NCBI RefSeq assembly: GCF_015472005.1
Contig: NZ_BMAQ01000002.1
Location: 1-64,000, forward strand
Direction of reading: 5' to 3'
From: Insulibacter thermoxylanivorax
GTDB taxonomy: Bacteria > Bacillota > Bacilli > Paenibacillales > DA-C8
DNA: 64,000 nucleotides
Every line of letters begins with the position of its first letter. The stretch's first letter is position 1. The notes under the pieces are model-generated. The model was given only the letters and a program-made list of their open reading frames with translations, did not search any database and had not been told where the DNA came from. Positions 27,300 to 36,605 of this stretch are shown piece by piece. Both the position numbers and the translations under genes were made by a program.

Positions 27300-27323
27300 G
27301 GGGAATGCCGTCCCCTAGATAGA

Positions 27324-27707
27324 TTAGTCTTCTACGAGAGTGTATATATCTTCTGGATCATTTGTCTCCAAAACAACCCCTTCATGATCCAGAACAATGA
27401 TATGAGGTGACTTCTCCATATTAAACAATTTCTTATAATCATACTTTTGGTTTTCGTCTCTCATACTAATAGAGGTCATATTATTAATTTTTAGTGATTT
27501 AAGAATAATTTCCGAATTAATAACTTCTAACAATTCATATATTTGATCGTGTAGATCGGAATGTTCCCCATCCCAAAAAAGATAAATATTATATGTGTCA
27601 GGCTCGGGTGCAACCATCTCTTGGATCGCGTCTTCCTTGGTTGGTGAGCAAGCAGTCAACATAACCGCTATGCATATCGAAATAAAAGGGAATACTGCAT
27701 ATCTCAA
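27324..27707 (-). CDS. Small lipoprotein, possible thioredoxin-like fold
   Basis: A 127-residue lipoprotein with signal and lipobox (VMLTAC, Cys near residue 20). The mature part has a beta-alpha order (TYNIYLFWDGEHSD, then helix, then SPHIIVLDHEGVVLETND) that resembles a thioredoxin fold, but the CxxC active site is missing. Codon and base use is markedly AT-richer than neighbours, which suggests a recently acquired or rapidly drifting gene. It stands alone between the xylanase terminator and a repeat-bearing gap. Function not recognised. Confidence 0.6.
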   Translation of the reverse strand: MRYAVFPFISICIAVMLTACSPTKEDAIQEMVAPEPDTYNIYLFWDGEHSDLHDQIYELLEVINSEIILKSLKINNMTSISMRDENQKYDYKKLFNMEKSPHIIVLDHEGVVLETNDPEDIYTLVED

Positions 27708-28692
27708 GTATCTTCGCCTCCTAGATTATTACATAATTAGTGAGGATATGGATCTATTACTTTAAAGATATTGTAATGGAATAAGAATATTTATGCAATT
27801 ATTCCACATGTAAGAAGTTAATTATGAGGTTGATGGGAGGATGTGGCTGAAGCAGGATGAATCATGATGAGATGTTGTTTACTCGGCAGTATGTGAGTGG
27901 AGAACAGCGCGTGAGTCGACAGATTCTGTTGTCTTTTAATGCGATTCCATGTCTAATTCTGAGGACTACTGTGTCTATTAGAGATTTACACGGAACATCT
28001 ATATGCCATACTCGCGCTGTATGCACGAAAACAGATATAAAGACGGGAAAACTCGTTTATGAGGACAAGCTTTCTTGTGTGCGGATTGAGGTGCTGTTGA
28101 AAATATGATGAGGATTATTACAGATTTGATGGAGGATAAGGGAACCTGGATGCGTTATTGGTGACAAAAACGGTGATTTGCTGTACCTAACGGAACTGTG
28201 ATCCGTTATTTGCGCATAAAAGAAGCTTTCCGGGCACGATTTGAGAAAATAAGGTACCGCAGTTCCGTTAACTTGGCAATACCCCGGAAAATCGCAAAAT
28301 AAGGGATCTGTGTTCCGCAACATTGCGATGTCTTGCCGGCTGTGCCAGCGCCTCGCGTGCAGGAGATTCGCGTACAATGGCGGCGCTACAGGACACTCGC
28401 GTACGATGGCACGCATACACCCGCATACACCCGTATAAACCAACTATTTTGCACCCATTTTCGAAGAAAATTCAACTATACAGATCATTGGAAATGAAAT
28501 CGTTTGTGTTAAAGTGAAAGTATATGCCCGTCATGCTCATGTGAACTGGGATATGGACACTAGGCTTTCAGGTTGTCCCAATATTTTGCATTGGATGCCA
28601 AACTTTTGGTCAAGTGATCCAGCGGCTTGCATATGCATCTCGGAATCCAGTAACATGGGTATGTGGAACAGGAGAAAATGGAGGGAATACAT
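27708..28692. other. Long non-coding gap with dispersed repeats
   Basis: About 985 bases without a gene I trust. The first part (to about 27830) is AT-rich and probably holds the lipoprotein promoter. A solo copy of a stem-loop repeat lies at 27911-27937, and a TAACGGAAC palindromic repeat block at 28188-28320. Two short frames here (27857-28108 and 28514-28696) have no homology I recognise and the first runs through the repeat. A leader for the GH3 gene lies at the right end. Confidence 0.55.
28188..28320. repeat. TAACGGAAC dispersed palindromic repeat, copy A
   Basis: A direct half-unit at 28188-28213 (TAACGGAAC, then about 8 bases, then CGTTATTTG) faces inverted half-units at 28246-28270 and about 28294-28320. 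The same half-unit occurs near 35159-35341 and 45898-46079, always between genes. Confidence 0.75.
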
Positions 28693-31488
28693 ATGAGCAC
28701 TAACATGATAGGCGTTCCATTGGAAGGGTTTGCGGATTTTAGCCGTAAAGTAGCGGCTGAAGGCGCAGTCCTCCTAAAAAACGACAACCAAGTCCTTCCC
28801 CTGAGAGACGGGGATCGTGTGTCCATTTTTGGCCGTATACAGATCAACTATTACCGCAGCGGTACGGGTTCCGGCGGAAGTGTCAACGTGCCTTATACGA
28901 CGAACTTGCTGGACGGATTGCGCAGCAAGAAGAATATCGTCATCAATGAAGATCTCGCTAAGGTTTATGAGCAATGGATCGAAGAGAACCCGTTCGATGA
29001 CGGCGGCGGCGGTTGGGCAGCAGAGCCTTGGTTCCAGAAAGAGATGCCTCTGACCGACGAACTCGTCGCCGAAGCCAGGAAGCATTCCGACAAAGCGATC
29101 ATCGTCATCGGCCGTACCGCTGGTGAAGATAAAGATAACGAGATCAAACCGGGCAGCTATCTGCTGACGGATGAAGAACGCGCGATGTTGAAAGCCGTGA
29201 CGAAGCACTTCGAGCAGACGATCGTCGTGCTGAACGTTTCGAATATCATCGACATGAGCTGGGCGGAGGATAAGGACTACGTCCATCCGATCACAAGCAT
29301 CATCTATGCTTGGCACGGCGGGATGGAAGGAGGCAATGCGATCGCTGATGTGCTCGTCGGCGAAGTGACTCCGAGCGGCAAGCTGACAGATACCATCGCT
29401 TACTCCATCGATGATTATCCATCTACGGCGAACTACGGTGCAGAAACGAAGAACCTGTATCAGGAAGATATCTATGTGGGCTATCGCTACTTCGAGACCT
29501 TCTGCCCGGACAAGGTGCAATATGAATTCGGTTACGGGATCTCCTATACGGAATTCAACGTCAATCCGGAAGAAGCGAAGACGGTGAAGAAGGACGGCGA
29601 GGATTGGCTGGAGATCGGCGTAACGGTGACGAATATCGGCGATACCTACGCGGGCAAGGAAGTCGTGCAAGTCTACGTCGAAGCGCCGCAGGGCAAGCTG
29701 GGCAAACCGGTGAAGGTATTGGCCGGATTTAAGAAGACGAAACTTCTGCAGCCGGGTGAATCCGAGCGCGTCGTCGTCAGCTTCCCGATCGCATCGTTGG
29801 CTTCCTATGACGATTCGGGTGCAACCGGACACCGCTCCGCATACGTGCTGGAGGAAGGCACGTACTATATCCACGTGGGCAACAGCGTGAAGAAGACGGA
29901 GCAAGTGAAGGTGGACGGCCGCGATGGGTACGTTGTTGATACGCTGCGCGTCGTTGAGCAGCTGGAAGAGGCTTTGGCGCCTGTAGAGAGCTTCGAGCGG
30001 ATCAAACCGGGGGCACGCAAGCCGGACGGCACCTATGAGCTGACCTATGAGCCGGTACCGACCCGCACGATCTCGCTGGCAGAGCGGATCGAACGCAATC
30101 TGCCTGAAACCTACGAATACACAGGCGATAAGGGCTACACCTTGCATGACGTGAAGGCCGGCAAGGTGTCGATGGAGGAGTTCATCGCTCAATTGTCCGA
30201 TGAGGAACTGGCGATGATCGTCCGCGGAGAAGGAATGAGCAGCCCGCTGGTGACGCCGGGTACAGCTTCCGCCTTCGGCGGCATGAGCGAAAGCCTGCGC
30301 AAGTACGGCATTCCTGTCGGATGTACAGCGGACGGTCCTTCGGGCATCCGCATGGACAGCGGCCACAAGGCAACGCAATTGCCGATCGGCACGCTGCTGG
30401 CAGCAACTTGGGATCCGGAATTGATCGAGGAGCTGTATGTTCTGGAAGGCCAAGAGCTGGTCCGCAATAACATCGACGTATTGCTTGGTCCGGGTATGAA
30501 CCTGCGCCGCAGCCCGCTGAACGGCCGGAACTTCGAATATTTCTCGGAAGATCCGCTGATCACCGGAGTATTCGGTGCGGCGTGCACGATCGGTGTTAAG
30601 AAGGGCGGTTCCAACGCCACACTGAAACACTTTGCTTGCAACAACCAAGAGAAGTATCGGACGAAGGTCGATGCGGTGGTATCCGAGCGCGCGCTGCGCG
30701 AGTTGTACCTGCGCGGCTTCGAGATCGCGGTGAAGGAAGGCGGCGCCAATTCGATCATGACGGCGTACAACCCGATCAACGGCATCTGGTCGGCGTCCAA
30801 CTACGACCTGAATACAACGATCCTGCGCAAGGAATGGGGCTTCGAAGGCATCGTCATGACCGACTGGTGGGCAACGATGAACGATTCGGTGAACGGCGGT
30901 CCAGCAGCCCGCAACAATACGAACTTCATGATCCGCGCGCAGAACGATCTGTACATGGTCGTTCCGAACTACGGTGCAGAAGTCAATGCGAGCGAGGACA
31001 AAACTTTGGAATCGCTGGCCAACGGCACGCTGACACGCGGTGAGCTGCAGCGTTCGGCGATGAATATCTGCCGCTTCCTGATGCAAGCGCCGGTATTCTC
31101 GCGCAAGCAGGAGCTGGCTCCGGAGCAGATCGTGAAGATCCAAGCGAAGTCTCAGCTTGCAGCAGAAGAAGTTCAGCAGCTGGAAGACTACGCGGAGATC
31201 AAGCCGCACGAATCCGGATCTACGATTATCGAAGTGAAGACATCCGGCCTGTACCGACTGATGGCACGGGTGAAGAAGGACGGCATGAACGTCGCCCAGA
31301 GTGCGTGCAACGTGACGTTGAACGGTGAATGGGTCGCGACTCCGCAGACGAACGGCACGGACGGCCACTGGACGAGACAACGCCTCGTGAAGGCAGAACT
31401 CGAAGCCGGTTTCTATGAGATGAAACTGGATCATGTCAAGCCAGGGCTGGAGATCGATTGGATCGGTTTTGAACGTTTGGAAGACTAA
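28693..31488 (+). CDS. GH3 glycoside hydrolase with inverted domain order and C-terminal beta module
   Basis: 931 residues from the ATG at 28693 (GGAGGGA six bases upstream). Cytoplasmic, since no signal is seen. The usual GH3 order is reversed: the alpha/beta sandwich (about 10-210) and fibronectin-like domain (about 270-400, QVYVEAPQGKLGKPVKVLAG) come first, and the TIM barrel with the nucleophile Asp in GIVMTDWWATM comes after (about 500-800). A linker rich in charged residues joins them. Residues about 830-931 form a small CBM6-like beta domain (ESGSTIIEVKTSGLYRLMAR). Inverted GH3 enzymes of this kind are known from ruminococci. Likely a beta-xylosidase or beta-glucosidase acting on imported oligosaccharides. 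Confidence 0.9.
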   Translation: MSTNMIGVPLEGFADFSRKVAAEGAVLLKNDNQVLPLRDGDRVSIFGRIQINYYRSGTGSGGSVNVPYTTNLLDGLRSKKNIVINEDLAKVYEQWIEENPFDDGGGGWAAEPWFQKEMPLTDELVAEARKHSDKAIIVIGRTAGEDKDNEIKPGSYLLTDEERAMLKAVTKHFEQTIVVLNVSNIIDMSWAEDKDYVHPITSIIYAWHGGMEGGNAIADVLVGEVTPSGKLTDTIAYSIDDYPSTANYGAETKNLYQEDIYVGYRYFETFCPDKVQYEFGYGISYTEFNVNPEEAKTVKKDGEDWLEIGVTVTNIGDTYAGKEVVQVYVEAPQGKLGKPVKVLAGFKKTKLLQPGESERVVVSFPIASLASYDDSGATGHRSAYVLEEGTYYIHVGNSVKKTEQVKVDGRDGYVVDTLRVVEQLEEALAPVESFERIKPGARKPDGTYELTYEPVPTRTISLAERIERNLPETYEYTGDKGYTLHDVKAGKVSMEEFIAQLSDEELAMIVRGEGMSSPLVTPGTASAFGGMSESLRKYGIPVGCTADGPSGIRMDSGHKATQLPIGTLLAATWDPELIEELYVLEGQELVRNNIDVLLGPGMNLRRSPLNGRNFEYFSEDPLITGVFGAACTIGVKKGGSNATLKHFACNNQEKYRTKVDAVVSERALRELYLRGFEIAVKEGGANSIMTAYNPINGIWSASNYDLNTTILRKEWGFEGIVMTDWWATMNDSVNGGPAARNNTNFMIRAQNDLYMVVPNYGAEVNASEDKTLESLANGTLTRGELQRSAMNICRFLMQAPVFSRKQELAPEQIVKIQAKSQLAAEEVQQLEDYAEIKPHESGSTIIEVKTSGLYRLMARVKKDGMNVAQSACNVTLNGEWVATPQTNGTDGHWTRQRLVKAELEAGFYEMKLDHVKPGLEIDWIGFERLED

Positions 31489-31498
31489 GGGCAGGAGA

Positions 31499-31539
31499 AG
31501 CGAATCTGGTGCGTGATCATGCACTGGGTTCGCTTTTTT
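31499..31539 (+). terminator. Rho-independent terminator after inverted GH3 gene
   Basis: AGCGAA pairs with TTCGCT around an inner stem with wobble pairs (TCTGGTGC/GCACTGGG), followed by six T. It separates the two GH3 genes. Confidence 0.8.
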
Positions 31540-31574
31540 CTTAAATATTATAAGTTTCTGAAGAGGTGATGAGG

Positions 31575-33752
31575 ATGGGGAGCCGCAGATGGTTGACACC
31601 TGAGATCAAGGCAAAGGCAAGATCCCTGGTATCTCAGATGACATTGGAGGAGAAAGTCGGCCAGATGAGCCAGTTCGATTGGGGGTTCCATGCGATTAAT
31701 CCCGACGCCGGCGGCGAGATCAATGAGCTGATGAAGCATATGGTGGAGCGTGGTCTGATCGGCTCGCTGTTCAATATTTCCGGCGTGGAGGAAGCGAACG
31801 AGCTGCAGAAGAAGATCCTGAAGAACTCCCGTCTGGGCATCCCGATGATCATCGGCAGGGATGTCATCCACGGCTATCGGACGGTGTTTCCGATTCCCCT
31901 TGCGATGTCTTCTTCCTGGAATCCCGCGGTGATCGAACAAGCGGCGGCGGCTGCATCTGGAGAGGCGGCGGCCGATGGGATCCACTGGGTGTTCGCGCCG
32001 ATGATCGATATTACCCGTGATCCCCGCTGGGGCCGGATCGCCGAGAGCCCGGGGGAAGACCCGTATCTCGGCGGCAGGATCGCCGAAGCGTGGGTGCGCG
32101 GCGCGGAGCTTAAGGAATGGTCCGCTGAGAAGCTGTCTGTGGCGAGCTGCCCTAAGCATTATGCGGGATATGGTTTTGCTGAAGCGGGCAGAGATTACAA
32201 CACCGTGGATGTCTCCGACCGGGTGCTGCGGGAAGTGATCCTGCCGCCGTTCCGCATGGCCGTTGAGGCAGGCGCTCTCAGCATCATGGCTTCCTTCAAC
32301 GAACTGGACGGTATCCCGGCATGTGCCAACCGGTATCTGCTCACGACGATTCTTAGGGAAGAATGGGGCTTCGAAGGCATCGTCGTCAGCGACTACAATG
32401 CGCTGCTTGAACTGATCGTCCATGGCGTCGCTAAGGATCCGAAGGAAGCGGCGGAGCTCGCGATCAAAGCCGGCACGGATATGGATATGCACTCTGGATT
32501 TTATTTCCGCTACTTGCCGGAGCTTGTGGAAGAGGGCAGAGTGGACATCCAGCTGATCGATCAGGCAGTGGAGCGCATCCTGGCGGTGAAGATCAAGCTG
32601 GGATTGTTCGATAAGCCGTTTATCGAGCCATCATTAAAATCCAGCGTGATCCTGAGTGAGGAACATATCTCGCTGGCTCGGCAGGCAGCGAGGGAATCCA
32701 TCGTCCTGCTTCATAATGATAATCATACGCTGCCGCTCTCCAAGGAAATTCAGAAACTGGCGCTGATCGGCCCGATGATGAAAAACCGCCGCGACCAACT
32801 CGGCTGCTGGGCGCTTGACGGCAGGGAAGAGGACGTCGTCTCCTTGTATGAAGGGATCACGGCGAAGCTCTCCGGATCAGAAACTGAGATTCTGTACGCC
32901 GAGGGCTGCGGCATCGAAGACGGCACGCAGGAGCAGCTGGAACAGGCGCTCGCAGTGATCAAGCAGGCGGATGCGGCGGTGATCGCTGTCGGCGAAGCCT
33001 TGGAGATGAGCGGCGAGGGCAATTCGCGTGCGGAGCTGGATCTGCCCGGCAAGCAGCGGCAGCTGGTAGAGGCCGCATCACAGCTGGGTAAACCCCTCAT
33101 CGTCGTCTTGATGACCGGGAGGCCGCTTGTGATCGGCTGGCTGGAGGAACATGCGGATGCGATCGTGCAGGCTTGGCACTTAGGCGTGCAGAGCGGCCAT
33201 GCGCTTGCCGATGTGCTGTTCGGCGATGTCAATCCGAGCGGCAGGCTGCCGGTGACCTTCCCGCGCTCCGAAGGACAGATCCCGATCTATTATTACCGCA
33301 AGAATACCGGTCGTCCGCCGGGCGGCATGTATACTTCGCGATATATCGATATGCCGGCGGCGCCTCTCTATCCCTTCGGATTCGGGCTGAGCTATACGGA
33401 GTTTACCTATCAGAACTTACGGCTGGACAAGACGCGGATCAGCGGATCGGAAACCCTCACGGTTACGGTGGACGTGACGAATGCCGGCGAACGGGCAGGG
33501 GAAGAGGTCGTGCAGCTCTATATCCGCGATCTTACCGCCAGCGTGACGCAGCCGTTGAAGCGGCTGAAGGGATTTGCCAAAGTTAAGCTGGAGGCGGGCG
33601 AGACGAAGGAAGTGAGCTTCCCGATCACAGCGGAAGATCTGGCGATCATCGGCAGAAGCGGTGAGTGGGCAGCTGAGCCCGGCGAGTTCCTGGTCATAGC
33701 GGGACCGAACGCGGAAGAGGGATTGGAAGCGAAGTTTGAATATGTGGAATAA
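31575..33752 (+). CDS. GH3 beta-glucosidase/beta-xylosidase, BglX-like
   Basis: 725 residues in the standard GH3 order: TIM barrel (about 10-320) with nucleophile Asp in GIVVSDYNAL, alpha/beta sandwich (about 360-570) with EALEMSGEGNSRAELDLPG near the acid/base region, and fibronectin-like domain to the end. No signal peptide, so it should act in the cytoplasm on imported disaccharides. The ATG at 31575 is about eight bases from AGAGG; GTG 31566 and ATG 31569 are also possible. Its final codons (YVE and stop) are part of the first unit of a tandem repeat that continues for 108 bases after the stop. Confidence 0.92.
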   Translation: MGSRRWLTPEIKAKARSLVSQMTLEEKVGQMSQFDWGFHAINPDAGGEINELMKHMVERGLIGSLFNISGVEEANELQKKILKNSRLGIPMIIGRDVIHGYRTVFPIPLAMSSSWNPAVIEQAAAAASGEAAADGIHWVFAPMIDITRDPRWGRIAESPGEDPYLGGRIAEAWVRGAELKEWSAEKLSVASCPKHYAGYGFAEAGRDYNTVDVSDRVLREVILPPFRMAVEAGALSIMASFNELDGIPACANRYLLTTILREEWGFEGIVVSDYNALLELIVHGVAKDPKEAAELAIKAGTDMDMHSGFYFRYLPELVEEGRVDIQLIDQAVERILAVKIKLGLFDKPFIEPSLKSSVILSEEHISLARQAARESIVLLHNDNHTLPLSKEIQKLALIGPMMKNRRDQLGCWALDGREEDVVSLYEGITAKLSGSETEILYAEGCGIEDGTQEQLEQALAVIKQADAAVIAVGEALEMSGEGNSRAELDLPGKQRQLVEAASQLGKPLIVVLMTGRPLVIGWLEEHADAIVQAWHLGVQSGHALADVLFGDVNPSGRLPVTFPRSEGQIPIYYYRKNTGRPPGGMYTSRYIDMPAAPLYPFGFGLSYTEFTYQNLRLDKTRISGSETLTVTVDVTNAGERAGEEVVQLYIRDLTASVTQPLKRLKGFAKVKLEAGETKEVSFPITAEDLAIIGRSGEWAAEPGEFLVIAGPNAEEGLEAKFEYVE

Positions 33753-33860
33753 TGCTGTAGTGAGTATGTGGAATAATGCTGTAGTGAGTATGTGGAATCA
33801 TGCTGTAGTGAGTATGTGGAATCATGCTGTAGTGAGTATGTGGAATCATGCTGTAGTGAG
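33741..33860. repeat. 24-bp tandem repeat, five copies, seeded by a stop codon
   Basis: Five head-to-tail copies of a 24-base unit, TATGTGGAATAATGCTGTAG plus TGAG. The first copy contains the last three codons and the stop of the GH3 gene, so the array arose by duplication of the gene end. Copies 1-2 read AATAATG, copies 3-5 AATCATG, showing stepwise expansion. Confidence 0.97.
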
Positions 33861-33899
33861 TATGAGCGAAGAATATGCGGTTAATTGGAGACAGAGATC

Positions 33900-34586
33900 A
33901 TGAACTACCACCCAGTGATCAGCGGCAGATTCATTAAACGTCTCAACCGTTTCGTCGCAGAGGTTGAGATCGACGGCAAACCGGAGCTTGTGCACGTGAA
34001 GAACACGGGCCGACTTAAGGAGCTGCTCACAGCCGGTGCTCGTGTCTATCTCGAAGCGTCCGCAAACCGCGGCCGCAAGTATGCCTGTTCCTTGATCGCT
34101 GTTGAGAAGGATGGGGCGCTGGTGAACATCGATTCGCAGGTTCCGAATGCCGTCGTCTATGATGCCATCCTGAAGGGGAAAATCGCGGAGCTTGGGAATG
34201 TCGATGAGCTGAAGCGGGAAGTGAAGTACGGAAAATCGCGTTTTGATCTTATGTATATTAAGGACGAGCGCCGCGGCTTCATCGAAGTGAAAGGCGTAAC
34301 TCTGGCGAAGGACGGCGTTGCGATGTTTCCCGATGCACCTACGACGCGGGGGACGAAGCATGTGTTGGAATTGGTGCAAGCCGTTAAGGAAGGGTATGAG
34401 GGGGTCATCCTCTTCTTGGTTCAGATGCAGGGATGTCATACATTTACGCCGCACGCGGCAATGGATGCTCCCTTCGCCGAGGCCTTAGCCTTAGCAGCCC
34501 GTTCAGGCGTGCAGCTGCTCGCTTATGATGCGGAAGTGACCGCTGACAGCATCTCGATTGGCAAACCGATCCCGGTGAAACTGTAA
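33900..34586 (+). CDS. sfsA: Sugar fermentation stimulation protein SfsA
   Basis: 228 residues, the normal SfsA length. An N-terminal OB-like domain (about 1-85, with VHVKNTGRLKELL) is followed by a restriction-nuclease-like core (KYGKSRFDLMYI, FIEVKGVTLAKDGVAMFPDAPTTRG). The ATG at 33900 has GGAG nine bases upstream; a TTG at 33885 is a weaker choice. SfsA is widespread and thought to bind DNA; its role is unsettled. Here it stands alone between two repeat-rich gaps. Confidence 0.95.
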   Translation: MNYHPVISGRFIKRLNRFVAEVEIDGKPELVHVKNTGRLKELLTAGARVYLEASANRGRKYACSLIAVEKDGALVNIDSQVPNAVVYDAILKGKIAELGNVDELKREVKYGKSRFDLMYIKDERRGFIEVKGVTLAKDGVAMFPDAPTTRGTKHVLELVQAVKEGYEGVILFLVQMQGCHTFTPHAAMDAPFAEALALAARSGVQLLAYDAEVTADSISIGKPIPVKL

Positions 34587-34713
34587 TGCTAAGAGGAATG
34601 CACAGAAATGCATAGAATGCATAGAAGCATCGGTGAGCGGCGGGCAGCCGAGTGCGCATGAGTCAGGTGCATGCGAGTCTAGTGATACGAGTCAGTGTGA
34701 CGGCAGGTGAGAC

Positions 34714-35116
34714 ATTGAGTGAGACGATAGAAAATGTCGGTTCAGCATGCTCGGAAGCGAGATGTTGAGTGAGACGATAATAAATGTCGGCTCAGCATGC
34801 TCGGAAGCGAGATGTTGAGTGAGACGACAGATAATGTTGACTCAGTGTGCACGGGAGAAGAGACGTTGAGTGAAACGATAGAAAATGTCGGCTCAACATG
34901 CTCGGAAGCGAGATGTTGAGTGAGACGACAGATAATGTTGACTCAGTGTGCACGGGAGAAGAGACGTTGAGTGAGACGATAGAAATTGTCGGCTCAACAT
35001 GCTTAGAAGCGAGCCGTTGAGTGAGACGACAGAAAATGTCGGCTCAGCATGCTCGGAAGCGGAGACAGGGCGTGAAACGACAGATTTTGTTGACTCAGCA
35101 TGCTAGAAGTGGAAAC
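34714..35116. repeat. About 50-bp stem-loop tandem array, eight units
   Basis: Units begin near 34714, 34764, 34814, 34865, 34915, 34966, 35016 and 35067. Each holds an inverted repeat of the form TGAG-A-CGACA-loop-TGTCG-G-CTCA, followed by a linker ending GAAGCGAGAT or GGGAGAAGAGAC. Units 3 and 5 are nearly identical and alternate with the other type, giving a higher-order period of about 101 bases. Base changes often keep the stem paired (CGACA with TGTTG). Solo copies of the stem lie at 27911-27937 and 61619-61643. Confidence 0.9.
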
Positions 35117-35158
35117 GGGTGCGTTTGATGTTGTGCGGGTCCGGTACGGTGCGTGCAG

Positions 35159-35341
35159 TAACGGAACTATGGTGCGCTATTGTGCGAAAAAACATATTAA
35201 ATACAAGTTAACGGAACTACAGTACCTTATTCGTCCCTTTTCAACATGAGAACCATAGAAAAAGGGGGAATAACGGATTGTAGTTCCGTTACTTTTGTAA
35301 AACCGCCTAAAATGAAGAAATAACGTACCCACGTTCCGTTA
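35159..35341. repeat. TAACGGAAC dispersed palindromic repeat, copy B
   Basis: Direct half-units start at 35159 and near 35214; inverted copies ending in GTTCCGTTA lie at about 35269-35291 and 35318-35341. Same family as 28188-28320 and 45898-46079. Confidence 0.8.
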
Positions 35342-35497
35342 GGCGTCCCGGTTTAGGCGTCTCGTTTTAGGCGTCCCGTTAGGCGCTCCGAACATTGAGA
35401 ACCCCAGATCATGAGCTAGATCCGCATATGAGCCGTCCTGAACGCGGGTAAACAATGCGGCATCCATAACCCAGCGACCCATCACCATTACCTGGGG

Positions 35498-36571
35498 TTA
35501 CTCGATCAGCGTATACTCCTCGCTGGTCATCTCCAGCTTGCCCTTAAGGCCTTCAGATGGGTATACTTTCTTGTCTTCGGTGACGAAGATCGCTTCGACC
35601 TCATCCAGCGTTGCAACGAACTCCAAACCTTGCTCCAAACCAAGGGCAAATACCGCCGTCGACAGCGCGTCGGCATCCATCGAGCGATCGGTGACGATGG
35701 TGACGCTGAGGAGTTCATTGTCCACGGGGTAACCGGTCTGCGTATCGAAGATATGGTGATAGCGCACGCCGTCTTGGATGAAATAGCGCTCATAGACGCC
35801 GGAACTGACCACCGTCTTATCTTCTACACGGATCGTGGCGACGGTTGTGCCCCGCGTCTCGTCCGGATCTTGCACGCCGATCGTCCATAGACTGCCGTTC
35901 GGTTTGATCCCCTTGGCGAGAATGTTCCCCCCGAGGTCGATGATCGCACTTTCGAAACCTGCTTCGGACAAGTAAGCAGAGATGCGGTCGGCGGCATATC
36001 CCTTAGCGATTCCGCCCAGGTCGAGGGACATGCCTTGCTGCTTCAAGTAGATCGTGCCGGCCTCCTCATCGATTTCCATCTCACGGTAATCGACCAAAGC
36101 CATCGCCTCCTGCAGCTCCGCCTCACTTGGAATTTTCGGTGAATCCCCGCCGATGCCCCATAGGTCGACCAGCGGGCCGATCGTCGGATCGAAACGCCCT
36201 GAAGATAATTCAGCAAACGCGGCCGCGGTCTTCACGACCTCCAAGGTTTCCGGCGATACCTGCACGGGCTCCTTGCCGGACATCGCATTGACCTTTGCGA
36301 TCTCACTCGATGCCAGATTGCGGTTCATCTTCGCATCGATGTCTTCCAGGATGTCTTCGATCGCTGCGAAGTGCTGGTCTCCTGCCTTCTCGTCGTAGAT
36401 GCGAACTGTCACAATAGTGTCAAATATAAAATAGGTTTGCGATTGAATCTGATTGGCCGGACTGGTACCATCATCTGAACAGCCCAGCAGCAGAGCGAAT
36501 CCGAGCAGGCAGATCATGATTTTCATCGCTGGTTTGCTCGCTATAAAATCCTTCATTTTCTTAGTCAGCAT
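35498..36571 (-). CDS. fmnB: FAD:protein FMN transferase, ApbE family (FmnB of the EET system)
   Basis: A 357-residue lipoprotein (ALLLGC, Cys near residue 31) that covalently attaches FMN from FAD to a Thr of partner proteins outside the membrane. Family features are visible: LDLGGIAKGYAADRI, HHIFDTQTGYPV, and the metal-binding Asp/Thr region MDADALSTAVFALG. SD AACGAGGAGAGATC precedes the ATG. It is divergent from the eetA operon and shares one Fnr-like box with it (36633-36648); a TACGAT -10 element at 36606-36611 is placed exactly for activation. The predicted acceptor is the double-FMN lipoprotein at 41,334. Expected role: flavinylation for extracellular electron transfer. This is well supported by family and locus. 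Confidence 0.95.
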   Translation of the reverse strand: MLTKKMKDFIASKPAMKIMICLLGFALLLGCSDDGTSPANQIQSQTYFIFDTIVTVRIYDEKAGDQHFAAIEDILEDIDAKMNRNLASSEIAKVNAMSGKEPVQVSPETLEVVKTAAAFAELSSGRFDPTIGPLVDLWGIGGDSPKIPSEAELQEAMALVDYREMEIDEEAGTIYLKQQGMSLDLGGIAKGYAADRISAYLSEAGFESAIIDLGGNILAKGIKPNGSLWTIGVQDPDETRGTTVATIRVEDKTVVSSGVYERYFIQDGVRYHHIFDTQTGYPVDNELLSVTIVTDRSMDADALSTAVFALGLEQGLEFVATLDEVEAIFVTEDKKVYPSEGLKGKLEMTSEEYTLIE

Positions 36572-36605
36572 GGTGATCTCTCCTCGTTATCTCGTCTATA
36601 GTGTG

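Larger units (their letters stand above)
34587..35497. other. Repeat-rich intergenic region between sfsA and apbE
   Basis: About 910 bases without a credible gene. It holds an eight-unit stem-loop array (34714 to about 35116), a TAACGGAAC repeat block (35159-35341) and four short copies of a TTAGGCGTCCCG-like unit (about 35338-35391). A weak hairpin at about 35467-35500, without a T-run, could end the apbE transcript. Confidence 0.75.

Noticed and set aside
27857-28108. Open frame of 83 codons on the plus strand
   Set aside because: No ribosome binding site or recognisable domain, and it runs through a dispersed stem-loop repeat; composition is not like a gene.
28495-28508. cre-like string before the GH3 gene
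   Set aside because: Matches only 11 of 14 consensus positions, with all mismatches in the right half; not different from background.
28514-28696. Open frame of 60 codons just before the GH3 gene
   Set aside because: Lacks a convincing ribosome binding site and overlaps the GH3 start; Trp/Cys-rich odd composition indicates chance.
28774-31599. Very long minus-strand open frame opposite the GH3 gene
   Set aside because: It mirrors the GH3 codons and its protein is His/Arg/Leu-rich without domain features; a consequence of the codon pattern of the real gene.
33741-33860. Possible CRISPR or regulatory iteron array
   Set aside because: The 24-bp units abut without spacers and begin inside the GH3 coding end; simple tandem duplication explains it.
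34714-35116. Possible CRISPR array
   Set aside because: Units are contiguous with no unique spacers, the whole unit repeats, and no cas genes are nearby.
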